Shown piece by piece: positions 1 to 6,846 of a stretch of 36,021 bases of DNA. The stretch comes from Planctomycetota bacterium. GTDB taxonomy: Bacteria; Planctomycetota; UBA1135. Where the stretch lies: positions 1 through 36,021 of the forward strand of contig JAJFFB010000167.1 in NCBI GenBank assembly GCA_021776925.1, in the 5' to 3' direction. The stretch's first letter is position 1. The number at the start of each line of letters is the position of its first letter. The notes below the pieces were generated by a model. That model was not told the DNA's origin and did no database searches. It saw only the letters and a list, made by a program, of their open reading frames with translations. The position numbers were made by a program, and so were the translations under genes.

Positions 1-582
1 GCCCCAGGTGTGCAGGTTGCCCTGGATCTTGCCGGCCTCGGTGTTCATCAGCGAACGCTCAAGCCGGTAGACATAGTTCGGGTGGCACATGCCGCAGGTG
101 CGATTGGCGACCCAGATGCTGCCAGGATCGGGATAGAAGTCTTCGGGCCCGTTGGGCGGCATCGTTTCAGGCGTGCCGCGGTGCGCCGCGTCGGCGGTGG
201 TCGCCTGCGGGTTTCCCCCGTGGCACACCACGCAACCACCGGGATCGCTGTGGGTAATGCCCATCGCCTTGATCTGGGCGAGCATGTCACTGCCTTCCTC
301 GCGGATGTCCTCGATGCCCTCGTGACAGCTCAGGCAGCCGAGTTCATCGGCGCGTTCCTGGGTGGTCGCCTGCAGCGCCGCGCCGGCCTCCTGGGAGGCG
401 GGTGTCGTGGTATGGCCAAGTGCCGGAACCCGCGTATTGGCCTCGGCGGCAGGAAGCGAGGCGTCCGCATCCCCATTGGACGGCTCCGCGTTGGAATCAC
501 CACCGCAGCCGATCAACAAGGTGAGAAAGGCTGAACCGAACAGACCGGTCCAGAGAAGGAAGGGAGATCGAGTTTGAGTCAA
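1..582 (-). CDS. Multihaem cytochrome c lipoprotein (5' part; runs off left edge)
   Basis: About 194 residues are visible from a TTG start at 580-582; the rest lies beyond base 1. The N-terminus is a lipoprotein signal peptide: a hydrophobic stretch ending in the lipobox LLIGC (Cys about residue 26), followed by a Gly/Ser/Asp-rich linker. Three CXXCH haem-c attachment motifs are visible in order, CLSCH, CVVCH and CGMCH, the last followed by a Tyr/Arg-rich stretch (NYVYRLERSLM) common in large multihaem cytochromes. The likely role is a membrane-anchored periplasmic electron carrier or oxidoreductase. It follows ccoS on the same strand, so it may pass electrons to or from the same respiratory chain. 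A TTG at 628-630 is an alternative start, but it overlaps a candidate promoter and dyad, so 582 is preferred. The exact family cannot be decided from the fragment. Confidence 0.8.
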   Translation of the reverse strand, partial: MTQTRSPFLLWTGLFGSAFLTLLIGCGGDSNAEPSNGDADASLPAAEANTRVPALGHTTTPASQEAGAALQATTQERADELGCLSCHEGIEDIREEGSDMLAQIKAMGITHSDPGGCVVCHGGNPQATTADAAHRGTPETMPPNGPEDFYPDPGSIWVANRTCGMCHPNYVYRLERSLMNTEAGKIQGNLHTWG

Positions 583-611
583 GGGAGAACTCTGAGCCTT
601 GGGGAGACCTG

Positions 612-639
612 ACCATAATCCAGCCTTCAAGGGTTACAA
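612..639 (-). promoter_or_regulatory. Candidate sigma70 promoter of the multihaem lipoprotein gene
   Basis: Read on the minus strand, TTGTAA (complement of 634-639) and TATGGT (complement of 612-617) are separated by 16 bases, each matching four of six consensus positions. Transcription would begin near 605, giving a leader of about 20 bases before the TTG start at 582. A dyad TTCAAG-N12-CTTGAA (626-649) overlaps the -35 box and could be an operator. Sequence match only. Confidence 0.35.
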
Positions 640-666
640 CACTCTTGAACATACTGATTTTGAAAC

Positions 667-846
667 TCAGGTCAGGCGCCCCTCTTCTTCCTTCTTCTCC
701 AGCGCCACATCGTCCTCTCCGAGCACCCGCATGGAGGGCGTGTCGAGGTCGTCAAACTGCCCCTTGCGCGCCGCCCACACAAAAGCACACACGAATCCTC
801 CCGCGATCAGCAGGGCCAGAGGGAGAATGATGAAAAGCAGATTCAC
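667..846 (-). CDS. ccoS: CcoS, cbb3 oxidase maturation protein
   Basis: 59 residues. One N-terminal membrane helix (MNLLFIILPLALLIAGGFVC) is followed by WAARKGQFDDLDTP, the typical CcoS pattern, and an acidic/charged tail ending in KKEEEGRLT. CcoS is needed to insert haem b and copper into CcoN of cbb3-type oxidases. The GTG start overlaps the stop codon of ccoI (GTGA at 843-846), so the two are translationally coupled. It is the last recognisable gene of the cbb3 cluster. The open frame extends upstream inside ccoI, but that part is a shadow. Confidence 0.9.
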   Translation of the reverse strand: MNLLFIILPLALLIAGGFVCAFVWAARKGQFDDLDTPSMRVLGEDDVALEKKEEEGRLT

Positions 847-3281
847 GGCTGCGTGACGAAGGTACGGGAGCGGTAGCTGGTTGCGACCACGGTCAACGAA
901 CTGAGCGGCATCAGCACCGCGGCGGCGGCGGGAGAGAGCCACCCGGCCATGGCCAAGGCTACCCCCGCCGCGTTGTACAACGCCGAAAGTACGAGATTGC
1001 GGCGAATCACCCGCAGGCAGCGGCGAGAACCCTCAAAAAGCTCGGCCACTGGGCGCAACCCCGGCCGCGCCAGAAAAACGTCGGCGGCGGCCAGGGAAGC
1101 CTCGGCTCCGCCGTGCACCGCGATCCCCACCCCCGCCGCCGCCAGGGCTGCAGCGTCGTTGACGCCATCGCCGACCATCACCGTGGTGCGCCCTCCGCCG
1201 GCGGAACGCACCTGCTGCAACTTCTCTTCGGGCGACATGCCGCCTTGACAACGCTCGGGATCAAGGCCGAGCTGGCGTCCGACCGCGGCCACCACGCGCG
1301 GATGATCGCCGGAGAGCAGACCGACCTCCCAGCCAGCTCCCTTCCACGCGGTCAGCACCTCGCGCGCTTCCGCACGGATCGCGTCGCCAAGGGCCGCCGC
1401 CGCGACCAGCCTGCCCTCGGCGGCCACCAGCACCGGTGTCCATGCCTGCTCCACCCACCCCTCTACGGCGGCGGCCACTTCGCCCTCGAGTGCCACCCCC
1501 TCGCTTTGCAAAAAGCGCGGCGAACCGATCAGCAGGCGCGTGCCGGCGACCACTCCACAGATGCCGAGGCCCTGGGTCTCCACCACCTGCTGCGCACGGC
1601 GTTCGGCGGCGCCCTCCAATTTGCCGTAGGCAGCCACCAACGCGCGCGCGTAGACGTGGCCGGACTCCACTTCGAGCGCCGGCAACCAGGCCTGCCAGCG
1701 CTTGGCCCCTGCCCACTCCACCACGCGCACGCGGCCTTCGGTGAGGGTGCCGGTCTTGTCCAGGAACAACACCCCAGGCCGCGCCAAAGCCTCGAGCACG
1801 TCCCCCCCCTTGATCAGGATGCCGTGGCCGGCGGCGCGCCCGACCGCGGCGGCGACCGCCAACGGGGTGGCCAGGCCGAGAGCACACGGGCACGCCACGA
1901 TCAAAAGCGCGACGGTGTGCTCCAGCGCCATTTCGGTGGACTGCAGCGACCACGCCAGGAAGTTGACCAGTGCCAGGCCGAGCACCGCAAGGATGAACCA
2001 GCCGGACCAGCGGTCGGCGAGGCGCATGATCTGCGCCGGGCGCGTGGCATGACGTTCGACCAATTGCATCAGCCGCCCCAGCCGGGTCTGCTCGCCGGTG
2101 CGCTCGACGCGCACCACCACGCGTGCACCCATCGCCACCGCCCCCGCGTGTACGCGGTCGCCTTCGCCCAGCGGCAGCGGCCGCGACTCGCCGCTGAGCA
2201 GGGACAGGTCGAAGGGGCTGCGTCCGCAGACCAGCACGCCGTCGGCAGGCACCGATTCGCCGGCGCGCACCTCGACCAGGTCGCCTGCCTGCAAGGAGGC
2301 GGTCGGGACTTCGCTCACCTCGCCCTGCTGCAGCCGTCGTGCGCGCCCCGGTGTGAGCGAGTAGAGCATCGACAGGGCGTCATAGGCCCGCCGCTGCTGG
2401 CGCTGCTGCACCATGCGCCCGACCAGCAGCAGAAACACCAGCGCGGTGACCGATTCGAAGTAGACCTCGCCGGCGCCGCGCCAGGTGTTCCAGCCCCCCC
2501 CCAGAAGCCCGGCGCCGATGCCGAGCGCGATCGGCAGGTCCATGTGCGGGGTGCGGGTGCGCAAGGCGGCGAGCGCACCGCGCAGGAAGACGCGGCCCGG
2601 CCCCAGCACCGCGATCATCGCGAGGGCAAAGGAAGTCCAGCGGAACAAATCACGGAAGCCCTGTTCCATGCCGTGGAACCAACCGCCATACAGCGCGAAG
2701 GCCAGCAACATGGTGTTCATCGCCAAGGCTCCGGCAATGCCGACGCGGATCAGCTGGCGGCGATCCTCGACCCGACGCTGCTGGTCGGCGTCGCCGCCGC
2801 GAAAGGGGTGCGGCGGATAACCCAGGCGGTCGAGGCTGCGGGCAATCGCCGACAAGGAGGTCGCGCTCGGTGCCCAGCTCAGATCGAGGGTGCGGCGACC
2901 AAAATCCAGGCGGCTCTCGGTGACTCCCGGGTGCACCAGCGGCAGTTTCTCAACCAGCCACACGCAGGCGGCGCAGTGCACGCCCTCGAGCAGCAGCACG
3001 CAGCTGCGGCGGCCGTCGGCGTGCTCACGCACGTGCGCTTGGGCAAAGGTGGGATCGTCGAATTCCTGATAGGGACGCCCGGTGGTGCGCGCCGGTTCGG
3101 TTTCGGTGGCCAGGCTCTGGCGCAGACGGTAGTAGTCGCCCAGGCCTGAACCCTGGATGGCGTCCCACACCGTGCGGCAGCCGGCGCAGCAGAATTGGCG
3201 TTCTTCGGTGGCGCGCAGCAGCCCGGCGGGCACCGGCAGTCCGCAGTGGTCGCAGTCGACCTCAGTCCGTGGGGCCGGCAT
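843..3281 (-). CDS. ccoI: CcoI/FixI copper-transporting P1B-type ATPase for cbb3 oxidase assembly
   Basis: 812 residues from the ATG at 3279-3281. Domains in order: an N-terminal metal-binding region with CDHC (C10, C13) and FCCAGC (31-35) as in the CcoI-type ATPase-associated zinc-ribbon-like domain; an HMA domain with CAAC (C103, C106); membrane helices; actuator with LSGES (about 362-366); the intramembrane CPC (C464, C466); phosphorylation motif DKTGT with Asp508; and the hinge GDGVNDAAAL near the end. The CPC motif and operon position identify an ATPase that exports copper for the CuB site of CcoN. An in-frame TTG at 3359 would add 26 residues and a 98-base overlap with the upstream gene; the ATG gives a 20-base overlap and starts just before the metal-binding domain. 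Confidence 0.93.
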   Translation of the reverse strand: MPAPRTEVDCDHCGLPVPAGLLRATEERQFCCAGCRTVWDAIQGSGLGDYYRLRQSLATETEPARTTGRPYQEFDDPTFAQAHVREHADGRRSCVLLLEGVHCAACVWLVEKLPLVHPGVTESRLDFGRRTLDLSWAPSATSLSAIARSLDRLGYPPHPFRGGDADQQRRVEDRRQLIRVGIAGALAMNTMLLAFALYGGWFHGMEQGFRDLFRWTSFALAMIAVLGPGRVFLRGALAALRTRTPHMDLPIALGIGAGLLGGGWNTWRGAGEVYFESVTALVFLLLVGRMVQQRQQRRAYDALSMLYSLTPGRARRLQQGEVSEVPTASLQAGDLVEVRAGESVPADGVLVCGRSPFDLSLLSGESRPLPLGEGDRVHAGAVAMGARVVVRVERTGEQTRLGRLMQLVERHATRPAQIMRLADRWSGWFILAVLGLALVNFLAWSLQSTEMALEHTVALLIVACPCALGLATPLAVAAAVGRAAGHGILIKGGDVLEALARPGVLFLDKTGTLTEGRVRVVEWAGAKRWQAWLPALEVESGHVYARALVAAYGKLEGAAERRAQQVVETQGLGICGVVAGTRLLIGSPRFLQSEGVALEGEVAAAVEGWVEQAWTPVLVAAEGRLVAAAALGDAIRAEAREVLTAWKGAGWEVGLLSGDHPRVVAAVGRQLGLDPERCQGGMSPEEKLQQVRSAGGGRTTVMVGDGVNDAAALAAAGVGIAVHGGAEASLAAADVFLARPGLRPVAELFEGSRRCLRVIRRNLVLSALYNAAGVALAMAGWLSPAAAAVLMPLSSLTVVATSYRSRTFVTQP

Positions 3282-4026
3282 CGGGAGTGGGTGCGGGGTG
3301 GTCTTGACCAGGAGCGGGTGCGGATTGGTTTGCGTCGACGACCGCGCCGCGACCGGCAAAGGCAGGCGGATGGTAACGCCCGGACAACGCCACCAGTCCG
3401 AGGGCGACCAGCAGCCATGGCGCCAGCAGCGGCAGTCTGCGCGCCAGCGGCCGCGCCAGATGCTGGATGCCGAAGGCGAAGGCGATCAGGACCGGAAGCG
3501 TGCCGAGCCAGAAGGCGAGCATGACCAGCGCACCGGTCCATGGGCTGCCGCTGGCGGCGGCGGTGAGGACGAAGGCGTAGAGCCAACCGCACGGCAGCGC
3601 TGCGGTCAGGCCACCGACCAGGCTCGCCCGCAGCAGCGGTCCGCGCGCCGCGGCGTAGCGGTGGCCACGCGCGAAAAGGCGCGCAAGCAGCGGTGGCAGC
3701 ACCGCCTTGGCGCGCAGCCAGCCGGCGTTGCGCAGCAGCCCCGCGACGCCGTAGGCCACCATCAGGACACCCGCGAGGATCACCGCGGAGCGGCCGATTC
3801 CCAGCGAAGTGCCGCTGAAATCCACCGCCGCACCGAGCGCCCCGGCGATGCCGCCGAGCACCAGGTAAGCGGCGCCCCGACTGAGGTGATAGAGCAATTG
3901 CACCGGTACAAAACCACGCGTGGTGTTGCCCGCAGTGACGAAGGCGACCAGGCCACCACACATGCCGGCACAGTGCAGGCTGCCGGCGAGACTGGCAACG
4001 AAGACCGCGGCAAGCAGGCCCAGCAT
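3262..4026 (-). CDS. DsbD/TauE-like (UreH-type) membrane protein of the cbb3 cluster
   Basis: 254 residues with about six hydrophobic segments. The first carries GSLHCAGMCGG and a later one LPCGWLYAF, the paired Cys-containing signatures of the 'sulfite exporter TauE/SafE' or DsbD_2-like family often encoded beside ccoI. These proteins are thought to take part in cytochrome or copper-centre maturation, perhaps in thiol or copper transfer across the membrane; the substrate here is unknown. The C-terminal 35 residues are Pro/Asp-rich and probably soluble. The ATG lies 4 bases after the ccoH stop, and the 3' end overlaps ccoI by 20 bases, so co-expression is very likely. Confidence 0.82.
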   Translation of the reverse strand: MLGLLAAVFVASLAGSLHCAGMCGGLVAFVTAGNTTRGFVPVQLLYHLSRGAAYLVLGGIAGALGAAVDFSGTSLGIGRSAVILAGVLMVAYGVAGLLRNAGWLRAKAVLPPLLARLFARGHRYAAARGPLLRASLVGGLTAALPCGWLYAFVLTAAASGSPWTGALVMLAFWLGTLPVLIAFAFGIQHLARPLARRLPLLAPWLLVALGLVALSGRYHPPAFAGRGAVVDANQSAPAPGQDHPAPTPDAGPTD

Positions 4027-4030
4027 CGCT

Positions 4031-4519
4031 TCAGCGCAGCATCAGCCGCTGCTCACCGATCAGCAGGCCCTCGGTGGTGGGCGGCGCGGCATCTGCGGCG
4101 GCGCCTTCCGCCCGATAGCGGATCACCCATAGACCGGCGCGGCGGAAGGGCAGCGTGGCGAGGTAGCTGCCGGCGACAGCGCCGCTCCGGGCGGGCGCGG
4201 CAAAGCGCTCGGCCGGCCGCCCGTTGTGGTAGGCAAGCACCTGCACCTCGCAGCCGACCACCGCCAGTCCGGCGCGATCCTCAAGACGCAGCTCCAGTTC
4301 CCCCTGGTGGACGACCAGGCGTGCCGCCCAGCCGGTGGCGTTGCTGCGCTCACGCTCAGCCATGGTCTGATCCCAGTCCAGACCGCGCTGGTAATAATTC
4401 TCCTCGACGCGAAAGGAAGGGTCCTGGGTGGCGAGCACCACCGTCACCGTGCCGATCATCAGCGACATCAGCAGCAGACCCACGGGAACCAGTTTCCAAA
4501 AGCGTGGCGAGTCGAGCAT
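4031..4519 (-). CDS. ccoH: FixH/CcoH, cbb3 oxidase assembly factor
   Basis: 162 residues, the usual FixH size. One N-terminal membrane helix (about residues 10-32) is followed by VEENYYQRGLDWDQ, the FixH hallmark, and a periplasmic beta-rich domain. CcoH interacts with CcoN and is required for stable assembly of the oxidase. It lies 3 bases downstream of ccoG and 4 bases upstream of the DsbD/TauE-like gene, in the standard ccoG-H-I-S order. Confidence 0.9.
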   Translation of the reverse strand: MLDSPRFWKLVPVGLLLMSLMIGTVTVVLATQDPSFRVEENYYQRGLDWDQTMAERERSNATGWAARLVVHQGELELRLEDRAGLAVVGCEVQVLAYHNGRPAERFAAPARSGAVAGSYLATLPFRRAGLWVIRYRAEGAAADAAPPTTEGLLIGEQRLMLR

Positions 4520-4522
4520 GGG

Positions 4523-5938
4523 TCAGCCGCCCCCGAGTTGGAAGGGTCCGAGCAGCGCCCGCGTAGATTCGTGCTCGAAATCCTCTTCGTCGGTGAAGCG
4601 CAGCACCACCTCGCCCCGGCCGCGTTCAAACAGCTCCACCGGGCTCTCGACGATCAGACTGAATTCCTGCATGGCACCCGCATCCAGCTTGAGCGGAAAG
4701 GTGGGTGCGGTCAAGCGCCGCGGCATGCCTGGGTCCTCGGTGCGGTCGACGATCTCGACCTGGTAGACGTGGTCGCGGTCGCTCTGGTTTTCCAGACTGA
4801 AGGTCAACACGTTGCGGATCGAACCCTCTTCGGTGCGCGAGAAGGGCGTGTTCTGCACCCGCAGCGGCAGCACCAGTGCGCTTTCGAGCCCGGCCAGGCG
4901 CCAGCCAAAAAGCGATAGCAACAACACGATCACGGCCGGATAGAGCAGCGTGCGCGGGCGCAAGAAGGGCGCCTTTTCGCCGGCGAGGGCGTCTTGAGAG
5001 CTGTAGCGGATCAGCCCGCGCGGGCGGCCGACCTTGTCCATCACCGCGTCGCAGGCATCGACGCATTCGGTGCAGTGGATGCACTCCATCTGCAGGCCGT
5101 CGCGGATGTCGATACCGGTCGGACACACCGCCAGGCACCACTTGCAATCGATGCAGTCCCCGCGTGGGGCGGCGTCCTCGCCGGCAGCTTTGCGCAATTT
5201 GCCGCGCGGTTCGCCGCGGCGCGCGTCGTAACCAACCACCAGCGAGCGCCGGTCAAGGAGTACCGACTGCAGCCGCCCGTAAGGGCAGGCGAGGATGCAC
5301 ATCTGCTCGCGGAACCAGCCGAAATCGAACACCATCAGGGCGGTCACCCCGAGGACGATGAGGAAGCCGGTGGGGTGATCCTGCGGAGAGCCCAAGGTCC
5401 ATTCCAAAAGGACATCGGTGCTGACAAAGTAGGCCAGGAAGGTGTGCGCGAGGTGGAAACTGACCACCAGGTAGACCAGCCGTAACAGCAGGGTGCGGGC
5501 GGGTGCCGGGGGCTCACCTTTGTCTGCGGAGCGGCCTTCGATCAGGCGCTGGATGGGGCGGTAGACGAACTCCAGGTACACCGTCTGCGGACACGCCCAG
5601 CCGCACCACACGCGCCCGAACAACGCCGTCAGCATAAAGATGCCGAGGAACACCGATAGCATCAGGAAAGCGAGCAGCAGCGTTTCGGTCGGGCGGAACA
5701 CCGCTCCGAACATAATGAAACGGCGGTGCATCACGTCGAGCAGCACCAGCGGCTCGCCACCGAGGCGCACCCACGGCAGGATGTTGAACAGCGCGATCAG
5801 GCCCCAGCCGACCATCGCCCGCCGTCGCCACCAGCGGCCGCGCGCGACCTTGGGCCGCAGCCAGCGGCGGCTGCCGTCCTGATTGAGGGTCGAAAGGACG
5901 CGCTCGGGCGCCTCCAACAAGGGACCATTGGCGCTCAT
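4523..5938 (-). CDS. ccoG: CcoG/FixG, polyferredoxin accessory protein of cbb3 oxidase
   Basis: 471 residues. Several membrane helices are followed by a cytoplasmic ferredoxin region and a C-terminal Ig-like FixG domain (about 360-470). Cysteine motifs in order are VWCGWACP and CILACPYG in the membrane part, then CIDCKWCLAVCP and CIHCTECVDACD, enough for two [4Fe-4S] clusters. CcoG has been shown in proteobacteria to reduce Cu(II) to Cu(I) for oxidase assembly, which fits its place just before ccoH and ccoI. A 60-base gap without a gene separates it from ccoP. Confidence 0.93.
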   Translation of the reverse strand: MSANGPLLEAPERVLSTLNQDGSRRWLRPKVARGRWWRRRAMVGWGLIALFNILPWVRLGGEPLVLLDVMHRRFIMFGAVFRPTETLLLAFLMLSVFLGIFMLTALFGRVWCGWACPQTVYLEFVYRPIQRLIEGRSADKGEPPAPARTLLLRLVYLVVSFHLAHTFLAYFVSTDVLLEWTLGSPQDHPTGFLIVLGVTALMVFDFGWFREQMCILACPYGRLQSVLLDRRSLVVGYDARRGEPRGKLRKAAGEDAAPRGDCIDCKWCLAVCPTGIDIRDGLQMECIHCTECVDACDAVMDKVGRPRGLIRYSSQDALAGEKAPFLRPRTLLYPAVIVLLLSLFGWRLAGLESALVLPLRVQNTPFSRTEEGSIRNVLTFSLENQSDRDHVYQVEIVDRTEDPGMPRRLTAPTFPLKLDAGAMQEFSLIVESPVELFERGRGEVVLRFTDEEDFEHESTRALLGPFQLGGG

Positions 5939-5998
5939 GGCCGGAACGGACCTGAATTCAAGGGTGGCGGTGGAGTGGGCTCGGGGCGGAACGTCCGG

Positions 5999-6637
5999 TC
6001 ACTGACCGGGCCACGGCGGAATGACTTCGCCCTGGGCAGCTTTGGCGGGCATGGCGATGGACGGATCCAGCGCCTTGCCGCGCAGCGAGGCGGCGTAGGC
6101 CGAGATCATGATGATCTCGCGTTCACTCAGCTGGTTGGCGAAGGGCAGCATGCCCTTGGCAATGACCCCGTCGGTGACGAGGGTGACGATGTCCTCGATC
6201 TTTTTGACGTTGATGTAGGCATCGTCGGTCATGTTGGGACCGACCAGACCGCGTCCGTCGCCTAGATGGCAGGCAACACAACGGACTTGCCACACCGACT
6301 CCTGGGACTTCATCAGGTCTTCGTCCGCCATCAGGGCGAGCAGCGTGGCCTGATCCGGCTTCAGTTCGCCGTAGGAAGACAGGCGACGGTCGGCGGCGGC
6401 CTCGCGCACCTCGTCCAAGGCGCTCATGCTGGCAGAATAGTTGTCCAGCATGCCGCGTCCGGGACCGGCGTGGTACCAGCCGAAGTAAAGGAAAGACCAG
6501 ATGATCGAACCCCAGAAGATCGCCACCCACCAGCCCGGCAGCGGGTTGTCGTACTCCTGGATACCGTCGTAGTTGTGGTCGGTGAGGTGGTCCTCGGCGG
6601 CAGCCGGAGGATGGTTGTCGGCAGCGTGATCAGTCAT
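5999..6637 (-). CDS. ccoP: CcoP, cbb3 oxidase subunit III with a single haem-c site
   Basis: 212 residues. The N-terminal FixP_N region contains YDNPLPGWW and a single membrane helix (about 35-55). It is followed by one cytochrome c domain with C120-x-x-C123-H124 (CVACH) and a likely axial Met163 (KGMLPF). Classical proteobacterial CcoP is about 300 residues with two CXXCH motifs; only one is present here and the protein is correspondingly short, with no sign of frameshift. Its ATG overlaps the ccoQ stop by 8 bases (ATGACTGA). It should deliver electrons to CcoO/CcoN. Confidence 0.93.
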   Translation of the reverse strand: MTDHAADNHPPAAAEDHLTDHNYDGIQEYDNPLPGWWVAIFWGSIIWSFLYFGWYHAGPGRGMLDNYSASMSALDEVREAAADRRLSSYGELKPDQATLLALMADEDLMKSQESVWQVRCVACHLGDGRGLVGPNMTDDAYINVKKIEDIVTLVTDGVIAKGMLPFANQLSEREIIMISAYAASLRGKALDPSIAMPAKAAQGEVIPPWPGQ

Positions 6638-6836
6638 GGTCGTGGCCTCCGCGGTCGTCAGCCGAGGCGGTGTCCGGGTCGGCGGTGAATCCGTCCTGGA
6701 GCGGGAGTTCCGAATCGTGGCGGAAGCGTTCGCGCCCGCCGCGCAGCAGCCACAGGCTCATGCCGGCGAAGAAAAGGACGAAGAACAACGTTGCAGCAAC
6801 GCGGAAGATCGCCTGGTCGCGGAGGAGATGGTCCAT
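6630..6836 (-). CDS. ccoQ: CcoQ, small cbb3 oxidase subunit
   Basis: 68 residues. A single membrane helix (about residues 12-32) is followed by a charged tail rich in Asp and His. Size, topology and position between ccoNO and ccoP identify CcoQ, which stabilises the complex in other bacteria. An AAGGA ribosome-binding site overlaps the TAA stop of ccoNO, 10 bases before the ATG, so translation is probably coupled. Confidence 0.85.
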   Translation of the reverse strand: MDHLLRDQAIFRVAATLFFVLFFAGMSLWLLRGGRERFRHDSELPLQDGFTADPDTASADDRGGHDHD

Positions 6837-6846
6837 GGCCTGTTCC

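Noticed and set aside
1113..3149. 678-codon plus-strand open frame
   Set aside because: It is antisense to ccoI, whose P-type ATPase motifs are beyond doubt; the plus-strand product is His/Gln/Arg-rich with no family signature, as expected from high-GC shadow frames.
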